This document shows, piece after piece, positions 1 through 5,642 of a DNA stretch of 11,233 nt. The DNA is from an uncultured Lachnospiraceae bacterium (lineage in GTDB: Bacteria > Bacillota > Clostridia > Lachnospirales > Lachnospiraceae). The stretch is from assembly GCA_910589635.1 (NCBI GenBank), contig CAJUTD010000093.1, positions 1 through 11,233 of the forward strand, written 5' to 3'. The position numbers and the translations under genes are program-made. Each line of letters begins with the position of its first letter. The stretch's first letter is position 1. Under the pieces are notes generated by a model. The model was not told the origin of the DNA, made no database searches, and saw only the letters and a list, made by a program, of their open reading frames with translations.

Positions 1-1
1 A

Positions 2-46
2 TATATCAGATGTGAGATGACTCCCGCCTCTATAGGCGGTGAGTAA
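2..46 (+). CDS. possible 3' end of an unidentified reading frame (partial)
   Basis: Frame 2 is open from the window edge to a TAA at 44-46 and reads YIRCEMTPASIGGE. Fourteen codons are too few to identify a family or to show that the frame is coding. The reason to note it is the context: the frame runs into strong inverted repeats. That is the arrangement at the 3' end of IS200/IS605-type tnpB genes, where the end of the gene overlaps a structured guide RNA and the right end of the element. This is inference only; the upstream sequence is needed. Confidence 0.2.
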   Translation, partial: YIRCEMTPASIGGE

Positions 47-89
47 GAAAACTTTGTCAGTGGTGGGTGTCAATCTCCCATCTGATATA
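2..89. repeat. long imperfect inverted repeat with an alternative inner hairpin
   Basis: Positions 2-28 pair with 62-89. Bases 2-12 match 79-89 perfectly over 11 bp. After one mismatch, 14-18 pair with 73-77, and the stem then continues to 28/62 with one bulge (A72), one mismatch and one G-U pair. The loop is 29-61. A competing local hairpin, 20-44, has CCGCCT (24-29) pairing with AGGCGG (34-39) around CTAT, extended by ACTC/GAGT across a bulged T40. The two folds share bases 20-28, so they exclude each other. Possible identities are a transposon end, a structured RNA or a dispersed intergenic repeat; the sequence alone does not decide. Confidence 0.7.
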
Positions 90-103
90 CGCTCCGCGAG
101 GAT

Positions 104-156
104 GTGCAGCGATTCAGAGTAGAAAGTTGTCAGCAAAGCTGACCCGAATCGCGCAC
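104..156. repeat. two-level hairpin
   Basis: Bases 104-115 pair with 146-156 (GTGC-A-GCGATTC against GAATCGCGCAC, one bulged A). Inside sits a second perfect stem, GTCAGC (129-134) with GCTGAC (138-143), around an AAA loop. Together with the inverted repeat before it and the hairpin after it, this makes nearly all of positions 1-180 foldable. Confidence 0.65.
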
Positions 157-180
157 CAAGTCTCGCGGGCGCGAGACTTG
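157..180. repeat. perfect 10-bp GC-rich hairpin ahead of the GntR gene
   Basis: CAAGTCTCGC (157-166) pairs perfectly with GCGAGACTTG (171-180) around a GGGC loop. The stem is terminator-strength, but no T-run follows (next bases AATATCATGG), so it is not a normal intrinsic terminator. CGCGAG at 95-100 is complementary to CTCGCG at 162-167, which would allow an alternative pairing that breaks this hairpin. It ends 28 bases before the proposed start codon of the regulator. Confidence 0.65.
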
Positions 181-208
181 AATATCATGGCAAAGGGGAA
201 GACTTTCC

Positions 209-889
209 TTGAGTGAGGCAAATTTTTTATTGGGACAGAAAGTTTTTCAAAAAATCCGGCGGGATATCATTACAGGAGCGTACGGTAAGGATGAGGAATT
301 AAAAGAACTGTTGATTGCTGCCGAGATGGGGGTCAGCAGAACGCCCGTCCGTGAAGCGTTGCGCCAGTTGGAGCGTGAAGGGCTTGTCGCTATCATCCCC
401 AACAAGGGCACTTATGTGGTGGGCATCACCGCACAGGATATGAAAGATATCTATGAGATACGCGCTTTGTTAGAAGGCCAGTATGCCAGGCAGGTGGCGC
501 AGAAAGCCAGCCCGGAGCAGATAGAGGCGTTGGAGGAGGTATTATATCTGGCGGAATACCACATAAAAAAGGAGCATCAGAAGCAGGTTATGGAGCTGGG
601 CAGCAAGTTCCATGAGATCTTGTATGAGGCGGGCAGCAACAGAATGGTGGGACGCGTTCTACAGAATTACTATCTTTATTTGGAGCAGGTGCGCAGGTTT
701 CTATTTACCATCCCAGGTAAAATTGAGGAAGTTATCGGGGAACACCGGCAAATTTTAGAGGCAGTCAAGAAACGCGATGGAAAGAAGGCGGAGCTTGCGG
801 CCAGCAGGCACATAGCCAATGTTATTAAACTGATAGATTCCTATGGGTGGGAAAACATAACAGGAGGACAGAAAGATGGAGAAAATTAA
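209..889 (+). CDS. GntR-family transcriptional regulator, FadR/FCD subfamily
   Basis: A 226-residue DNA-binding regulator. The N-terminal winged helix (about 8-75) carries the GntR recognition segment GVSRTPVREALRQLEREGL (41-59). The all-alpha FCD effector domain covers about 78-212. FCD domains usually bind small carboxylates, often through a metal. Candidate ligands here are His135 (in FHEILYEAGSN), His179 and His201; the residue four before His135 is Gly, where many relatives have Asp. The start is TTG at 209, chosen because AGGGGAAG lies a normal distance upstream and the ATG at 187 hits a stop after nine codons; TTG at 230 is an alternative. The 3' end overlaps icd by 14 bases, so translation is probably coupled. 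I infer, but cannot show, that it controls icd in response to a TCA-type acid. Confidence 0.9.
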   Translation: MSEANFLLGQKVFQKIRRDIITGAYGKDEELKELLIAAEMGVSRTPVREALRQLEREGLVAIIPNKGTYVVGITAQDMKDIYEIRALLEGQYARQVAQKASPEQIEALEEVLYLAEYHIKKEHQKQVMELGSKFHEILYEAGSNRMVGRVLQNYYLYLEQVRRFLFTIPGKIEEVIGEHRQILEAVKKRDGKKAELAASRHIANVIKLIDSYGWENITGGQKDGEN

Positions 890-2084
890 AATGGTAACCC
901 CGTTGGTGGAGATGGACGGAGATGAGATGACCCGTATTCTCTGGAAAATGATAAAGGATGAATTGTTAATCCCCTTTATTGAGTTAAAGACAGAGTATTA
1001 CGATTTGGGCCTTGAACACAGGAATGAGACAGACGACCAGGTAACGTTCGACTCCGCAAATGCCACCAAGAAATATGGTGTTGCTGTAAAATGTGCGACA
1101 ATTACACCGAATGCAGCGCGCATGACGGAGTATGATTTGAAGGAAATGTGGAAAAGCCCCAATGGGACTATCCGTGCTATCTTAGATGGTACGGTATTCC
1201 GTACACCGATTACAGTCAAAGGCATTGAGCCCTGTGTGAAAAATTGGAAGAAACCGATTACGATTGCGCGTCATGCTTACGGTGATGTGTACAAGGCGAG
1301 CGAGATGAAGATTCCGGGAGCCGGCAAATGCGAGCTTGTCTATACGGCAAAGGACGGTACGGAGACGCGGGAACTGATTCATAACTTTACAGGTGCAGGC
1401 ATTATCCAGGGGCAGCATAACCTCAATAATTCCATTGAGAGTTTCGCAAGGAGCTGTTTCAACTATGCGCTGGACACGAAACAGGATTTGTGGTTTGCCA
1501 CCAAGGACACGATTTCTAAGAAATACGACCATACGTTCAAGGATATTTTCCAGGAGATTTATGACAAAGAGTATGATGAGAAATTCCAGGCGGCAGGCAT
1601 TGAATATTTTTATACCCTTATAGACGACGCGGTGGCAAGGATTATGAAAGCGGAGGGCGGATTTATCTGGGCGTGCAAGAATTATGACGGTGATGTGATG
1701 AGCGATATGGTGAGCTCTGCATTCGGCTCTCTGGCAATGATGACTTCCGTTCTGGTGTCACCTGAGGGATATTATGAGTATGAGGCTGCGCACGGCACGG
1801 TACAGCGTCATTATTACAAACATCTGAAAGGCGAGGAGACTTCTACGAACTCTGTGGCGACTATTTTTGCCTGGACGGGCGCGCTCAGAAAGCGCGGGGA
1901 GTTGGACAAGCTGCCGGAACTGTCAGCGTTTGCCGACAAGCTGGAACAGGCATGTTTGTCTACGATAGAGTCCGGGAAGATGACGAAAGACCTTGCATTG
2001 ATTACGACCTTGGACAATCCCACCGTACTGAACAGTGAAGGATTTATTAAGGCAATCCGTGAGGAACTGGAAAGCCTGTTATAG
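876..2084 (+). CDS. icd: isocitrate dehydrogenase (NADP+), eukaryotic-type homodimeric form
   Basis: Oxidatively decarboxylates isocitrate to 2-oxoglutarate with reduction of NADP+, in the cytosol; in fermentative Clostridia this mainly feeds glutamate synthesis. The 402-residue protein follows the human IDH1 layout closely. Substrate residues include Ser94, Asn96 and Arg100 (KSPNGTIR), Arg109, and Arg132 and Tyr139 in RHAYGDVY. Lys210 matches the catalytic lysine. The metal-binding aspartates are Asp250 and, in YDGDVMSD, Asp273 and Asp277. RHYYKHLKGEETSTN (311-325) carries the Arg-His pair that contacts the 2'-phosphate of NADP, supporting NADP rather than NAD. The ATG at 876 has AGGAGG at 862-867, inside the end of the regulator gene. 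No citrate synthase or aconitase gene is in the window. Confidence 0.96.
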   Translation: MEKIKMVTPLVEMDGDEMTRILWKMIKDELLIPFIELKTEYYDLGLEHRNETDDQVTFDSANATKKYGVAVKCATITPNAARMTEYDLKEMWKSPNGTIRAILDGTVFRTPITVKGIEPCVKNWKKPITIARHAYGDVYKASEMKIPGAGKCELVYTAKDGTETRELIHNFTGAGIIQGQHNLNNSIESFARSCFNYALDTKQDLWFATKDTISKKYDHTFKDIFQEIYDKEYDEKFQAAGIEYFYTLIDDAVARIMKAEGGFIWACKNYDGDVMSDMVSSAFGSLAMMTSVLVSPEGYYEYEAAHGTVQRHYYKHLKGEETSTNSVATIFAWTGALRKRGELDKLPELSAFADKLEQACLSTIESGKMTKDLALITTLDNPTVLNSEGFIKAIREELESLL

Positions 2085-2097
2085 ATAGGAGGAAATC

Positions 2098-4005
2098 ATG
2101 ATTTTAGCCTGCCAAAATATCAGCAAAGCCTTTGGCACAGATGAAATCATACAACATGCGTCTTTCCATATTGAGGAGTATGAAAAGGCGGCAATTGTAG
2201 GAATCAACGGAGCAGGGAAGACGACCCTGCTTCGGATTATTATGGGAGAGCTGGAGGCGGACAGCGGGGAGGTCATATTAGCCAAGAATAAGACTATCGG
2301 TTATCTGCCGCAAAATCCCGATGTGGAAGGGAACAGGACGATTTATGAGGAGGTTCTCTCGGCAAAGGAAGAACTTATCTCCATGCAGGAGAGGCTTGTT
2401 TCCATGGAAAAGAAGATGAGCAGTTTGGACGGCGGTGAGCTTGAAGATTTCATGGACAGTTATAACCGTCTGAACTTAGAATTTGAACGGCAGGGTGGCT
2501 ATTCTTATAAGAGCGAGATTGTAGGCGTCTTAAAAGGGCTGGGATTTGTGGAGGAGGAGTTTTCAAAGCATATGAAGGAACTGTCCGGCGGGCAGCGCAC
2601 CAGGGTCTGCCTGGGCAAACTTCTGGTGACGAAGCCGGATGTGATTCTCCTTGACGAGCCGACCAACCACCTGGATATCGGCTCTATTACCTGGCTGGAG
2701 ACGTTTCTGCTCAATTATAAAGGGGCAGTTGTAATTGTCTGCCATGACCGGTATTTCCTGGATAAGGTAGTGCAGAAGGTAGTAGAGCTGGATCGCCATC
2801 AAGTGTCTGTATTTTCAGGCAATTACAGTAATTATGCCGTGAAAAAAGCGCAGGTAAGGGAGGCGCAGCTCAAGCAGTATTACAATCAGCAGCGGGAGAT
2901 TAAGCGCCAGGAGGATGTTATCGCCAAACTCAAATCTTTTAACCGCGAGAAATCTATCAAGCGGGCGGAGAGCCGGGAGAAAATGTTGGATAAGGTGGAA
3001 CGTTTAGAGAAGCCGGTGGAGGAGAATACGGATATCCATTTAAATTTGGAACCGCGGATTGTCAGTGGAAATGACGTGCTGCGCGTGGAGGGTCTGGCGA
3101 AAGCATATCCCGGGCAGATATTGTTCACAGACCTTTCTTTTGACATTAAGCGCGGCGAGCGCGTGGCCCTGATCGGGGACAATGGTACCGGCAAGACGAC
3201 GATCTTAAAAATTATCAACGAGATGGTAGAGGCGGACGCCGGGACGATGACGCTGGGAGCGAATGTGCATATCGGTTATTACGACCAGGAACATCAAGTG
3301 CTTCACATGGAAAAGACGTTGGTGGAGGAAATTTCAGACGCCTACCCAAGCCTTACGAATACGGAAATACGCAATGTATTAGCGGCGTTTCTATTCACCG
3401 GGGACGAGGTGTTCAAACGCATTTCGGATTTGAGCGGCGGCGAGCGCGGGCGCGTTTCACTTGCAAAGTTAATGCTTTCCGAGGCAAATTTCCTGATTCT
3501 CGATGAGCCGACGAACCATTTAGACATAACATCGAAGGAAATTTTAGAGCAGGCTTTGAACCGCTACACAGGGACGGTGCTGTTCGTCTCCCATGACCGC
3601 TATTTCATCAACAAGACGGCGACCAGGATTCTCAACCTTACCGGGCAGACGCTTGTAAATTACATAGGAAATTATGACTATTATCTTGAGAAATGCAAGG
3701 AGCTCACGCAGGTATTTGTATCGGGACAGGAGACAGACACGCAGGTGCAGGCGGAGTCTGCGGGCAAGGCAGATTGGAAAAAGAGTAAGGAAGAAAAAGC
3801 GCGTTTGCGCAAATTGGAAAATGACCGTAAGAGGACGGAAGAAAAAATAGAGAATATTGAGCAGCGGATCGTTGAGCTGGAAGAAGCCTTTGCAGACAGT
3901 GAGATTGCAACGAATTCTGCAAAATTGCAGGAACTTCATCAGGAGTATGAAGAAAAACAGCGGGAACTGGAAACGCTTTATGAGGAGTGGGAAGAATTAA
4001 TGTAA
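2098..4005 (+). CDS. ydiF: ABC-F family ATPase, ribosome-associated (YdiF-like)
   Basis: A soluble 635-residue protein with two ABC ATPase domains and no membrane segment, so not a transporter. Domain 1 has Walker A GINGAGKT (35-42), signature LSGGQ (162-166) and Walker B VILLDEPTNHLD (182-193). The lysine- and glutamate-rich linker, about 245-325, is the part that reaches the P-site tRNA in this family. Domain 2 has GDNGTGKT (360-367), LSGGER (445-450) and FLILDEPTNHLD (465-476). A charged coiled coil of about 75 residues (560-635) ends the protein. ABC-F proteins bind the ribosomal E site and relieve stalling; some give antibiotic resistance, but nothing here points to that. Size, the C-terminal extension and the nearby rex gene resemble B. 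subtilis YdiF; assignment to the family is firm, the symbol is tentative. AGGAGG (2087-2092) precedes the ATG, 13 bases after icd. Confidence 0.93.
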   Translation: MILACQNISKAFGTDEIIQHASFHIEEYEKAAIVGINGAGKTTLLRIIMGELEADSGEVILAKNKTIGYLPQNPDVEGNRTIYEEVLSAKEELISMQERLVSMEKKMSSLDGGELEDFMDSYNRLNLEFERQGGYSYKSEIVGVLKGLGFVEEEFSKHMKELSGGQRTRVCLGKLLVTKPDVILLDEPTNHLDIGSITWLETFLLNYKGAVVIVCHDRYFLDKVVQKVVELDRHQVSVFSGNYSNYAVKKAQVREAQLKQYYNQQREIKRQEDVIAKLKSFNREKSIKRAESREKMLDKVERLEKPVEENTDIHLNLEPRIVSGNDVLRVEGLAKAYPGQILFTDLSFDIKRGERVALIGDNGTGKTTILKIINEMVEADAGTMTLGANVHIGYYDQEHQVLHMEKTLVEEISDAYPSLTNTEIRNVLAAFLFTGDEVFKRISDLSGGERGRVSLAKLMLSEANFLILDEPTNHLDITSKEILEQALNRYTGTVLFVSHDRYFINKTATRILNLTGQTLVNYIGNYDYYLEKCKELTQVFVSGQETDTQVQAESAGKADWKKSKEEKARLRKLENDRKRTEEKIENIEQRIVELEEAFADSEIATNSAKLQELHQEYEEKQRELETLYEEWEELM

Positions 4006-4056
4006 GCAGCAGTTCAGTCAGTCCAAGAAATTCAGGTAAACTGTGCTCGCATTGTT

Positions 4057-4104
4057 ACGGACGAAACAGTCTTAAATTTCACGGACGAAATAGCCTTAAA
4101 TTTC
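4057..4104. repeat. 24-bp tandem direct repeat upstream of the rex promoter
   Basis: Two adjacent 24-base units, 4057-4080 and 4081-4104, match at 22 positions; each begins ACGGACGAAA and ends CTTAAATTTC. The second unit ends seven bases before the -35 box of the rex promoter. This is where tandem activator or repressor sites, or an UP-like element, would lie. The repeat shows no Rex operator pattern. No function can be assigned from sequence alone. Confidence 0.85.
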
Positions 4105-4111
4105 ACACACA

Positions 4112-4140
4112 TTGACATCCATTGCCAGATTCATTATAAT
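4112..4140 (+). promoter_or_regulatory. consensus sigma-A promoter of rex
   Basis: TTGACA (4112-4117) and TATAAT (4135-4140) are both perfect consensus with an optimal 17-bp spacer. Transcription should start near 4147, giving a leader of about 37 bases before the rex ATG. A core promoter this strong suggests that control is by repression or by the tandem repeat just upstream. Confidence 0.9.
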
Positions 4141-4183
4141 GAAAAATAAGTGTATGCAGGAAGCCTTAGTAGGAGGAGAAGCA

Positions 4184-4828
4184 ATGGAAAAGGAAATATC
4201 TCAGGCAGTCATCCGCAGAATGCCAAGATATTATAGATATCTGGGGGAGCTGTTGGACAGCGGCGTGGAGAGAATTTCATCAAATGACCTGAGTGCGAGG
4301 ATGCGTGTTACCGCTTCGCAGATTCGCCAGGATTTGAATAATTTTGGAGGTTTTGGGCAGCAGGGATATGGCTATAATGTGAAATATCTCTATGATGAAA
4401 TTGGCAATATCCTTGGCATCAATCAGCGTCATAACATGATTGTCATCGGCGCGGGGAATTTAGGGCAGGCGCTTGCAAATTATGTGAATTTTGAAAAGCG
4501 TGGGTTCGTGATAATTGGCCTCTTTGATGTGAATCCTGTGTTAAAAGGAACCTCTGTGAGAGACATTAAGGTGCGAATGATGGATGAATTGGAAGCGTTT
4601 GTGAAAGAGCAGCGGGTAGATATTGCTGCGCTTACTATGCCTAAAGGGAACGCCAAAGAAATTGCCAATACACTGGTGGGGTTAGGGATTCGTGCTATTT
4701 GGAATTTCGCCCATCTCGATTTAGAGCTGCCGGAAGATGTAGTCGTGGAGAATGTACATCTCTCGGAGAGTTTGATGCAGTTGTCTTATAATATAGCAAA
4801 TCAGAAAAAATTAACGGATAAGAAGTGA
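4184..4828 (+). CDS. rex: redox-sensing transcriptional repressor Rex
   Basis: Rex is a dimeric repressor that leaves DNA when NADH rises relative to NAD+; in Clostridia it controls fermentation and NADH-reoxidising genes. The N-terminal winged helix (about 1-80) has the family motifs RMPRYYRYL (12-20) and DLNNFGGFGQQGYGYNV (50-66). The Rossmann domain starts with VIGAGNLGQAL (87-97); Asp125 in GLFDVNP fits the NAD(H)-selecting acidic residue. The C-terminal segment LSESLMQLSY (202-211) is the swapped helix that inserts into the partner. The ATG at 4184 was chosen because AGGAGGAG (4171-4178) precedes it. The in-frame TTG at 4112 is the first base of the -35 box and cannot be the start. The protein is 214 residues, normal for the family. 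The next gene follows after five bases. Confidence 0.97.
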   Translation: MEKEISQAVIRRMPRYYRYLGELLDSGVERISSNDLSARMRVTASQIRQDLNNFGGFGQQGYGYNVKYLYDEIGNILGINQRHNMIVIGAGNLGQALANYVNFEKRGFVIIGLFDVNPVLKGTSVRDIKVRMMDELEAFVKEQRVDIAALTMPKGNAKEIANTLVGLGIRAIWNFAHLDLELPEDVVVENVHLSESLMQLSYNIANQKKLTDKK

Positions 4829-4833
4829 TTACA

Positions 4834-5448
4834 ATGGGAAAGAAAAAGAACACAATGCCCATGTTTGGGCAGATGTTACATGGCAAAAAAATTCCTCTGC
4901 TTATTTTAGACCAGAAATGGCACCAGTTATTTTTAGATGGAATCAAGCCCAAGGAGATTGAAAAACTGGAGCAGAAGCTCAATAAGCAGCTGGCAGCGCA
5001 GGGTCGTTTCAACCAGGAGCAGAAAGAACTTAAGGTCCTTAAGACGAAGCTGATGAAAAATATTGTAGTTAATATGGATGAAATCAGCGAGCATGGGCAT
5101 GAGACAAAGAAATTGCAGGAAGACCGTAGGCTTATCACGGAAATTAATGATAAGATGGAGGATGGGGAATCACAGCTTCGCAAATTGCAGGAAGAAATGC
5201 AGGAGGACAATCTTCGTCTGATGGTGGAAACCATGGAATACTGTTACCGGATTATGAATAGCAATGAGGCAGAACGAGAACAATTGATTGTCAGAATTGC
5301 TCAAATGCGCACAGAATTAAAGACGAAGATTTTCCGCCGTGAGGCGATTGAGGAGCAGAACCGTGGCATCTATGCATACTTACATGATATTTTTGGAGCA
5401 CAGGTGCTTGAAGTATTTGATTTAAAATATGAAGATGAATATAAGTAG
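4834..5448 (+). CDS. unrecognised coiled-coil protein cotranscribed with rex
   Basis: I do not recognise this 204-residue protein. It is highly charged, has no signal peptide or membrane segment, and is predicted by eye to be nearly all helix. A basic N-terminus (MGKKKNTMPMFGQMLHGKKIP) leads into long heptad-like helices at about 38-75, 95-130 and 145-180. A less charged tail follows, YAYLHDIFGAQVLEVFDLKY (180-199). It contains a single cysteine (Cys137) and no catalytic motif I can see. The ATG at 4834 lies five bases after the rex stop; a GTG at 4825 overlapping that stop is an alternative, and the ribosome binding site (AAGAAG) is weak for both, suggesting coupling to rex. A structural or partner-binding role is possible, but this is a guess. 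Confidence 0.85.
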   Translation: MGKKKNTMPMFGQMLHGKKIPLLILDQKWHQLFLDGIKPKEIEKLEQKLNKQLAAQGRFNQEQKELKVLKTKLMKNIVVNMDEISEHGHETKKLQEDRRLITEINDKMEDGESQLRKLQEEMQEDNLRLMVETMEYCYRIMNSNEAEREQLIVRIAQMRTELKTKIFRREAIEEQNRGIYAYLHDIFGAQVLEVFDLKYEDEYK

Positions 5449-5468
5449 CAGTTCAGCGATCGCTTGTA

Positions 5469-5521
5469 TTATGTGCAAATCATATAAAGCTCCCTGCGGG
5501 TATACGTGATTTGTGTATAAT
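5469..5521. promoter_or_regulatory. inverted repeat overlapping a TATAAT box
   Basis: Bases 5469-5482 pair with 5507-5520: seven perfect bp (CAAATCA with TGATTTG), three positions that are G-U pairs in RNA, and four more bp, around a 24-base loop. The right arm overlaps TATAAT (5516-5521). No matching -35 box lies at 16-18 bp, so the promoter is uncertain. An activator-dependent promoter or an operator over the -10 box would fit. It is the best candidate for expressing the downstream NAD(P)HX repair gene and alr. Confidence 0.4.
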
Positions 5522-5537
5522 ATGGGAGACAGGAAAA

Positions 5538-5575
5538 CGCCATTATTTATGGATGGCGCGGCTGGACTGTTTTTT
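5538..5575 (+). terminator. weak terminator-like hairpin with distal T-run
   Basis: CGCCAT (5538-5543) pairs with ATGGCG (5553-5558) around a nine-base loop. A run of six T (5570-5575) follows, but only after 11 bases, so this is not a good intrinsic terminator. If the TATAAT box just upstream is used, the hairpin would lie in the leader of the next gene and could attenuate it. Confidence 0.25.
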
Positions 5576-5609
5576 GTATCACAGGGTAAGGTTTTGTATT
5601 TGCTGTGTT

Positions 5610-5623
5610 ATAAAAATTTTTAT
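5610..5623. repeat. AT-only palindrome before the repair gene
   Basis: ATAAAAATTTTTAT is a perfect 14-bp palindrome that ends seven bases before the AGGAGG (5630-5635) of the next gene. It could be a binding site or simply an AT-rich unstructured region that keeps the ribosome binding site open. Confidence 0.35.
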
Positions 5624-5642
5624 TTTATGAGGAGGCGGGGAT

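Noticed and set aside
157..180. Intrinsic terminator before the GntR gene
   Set aside because: The stem is strong but no T-run follows on the + strand.
2098..4005. Antibiotic-resistance ABC-F gene
   Set aside because: No mobile context, and size and neighbourhood fit a housekeeping YdiF-like protein.
4057..4104. Start of a CRISPR array
   Set aside because: The two units are directly abutting with no spacer, and there are only two.
4057..4111. Rex operator (autoregulation) upstream of rex
   Set aside because: The half-like sequence AAATTTCACA is present, but there is no opposing half-site giving the TTGTGAA/TTCACAA or TTGTTAA/TTAACAA dyad.
4112..4183. N-terminal extension of Rex from TTG at 4112
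   Set aside because: The codon is the first base triplet of the -35 box, and AGGAGG marks the ATG at 4184.
4695..5234. Long minus-strand frame of 179 codons opposite rex and the coiled-coil gene
   Set aside because: Serine- and leucine-rich composition typical of an antisense shadow, with no ribosome binding site or family motif; similar shadows lie opposite the other genes.
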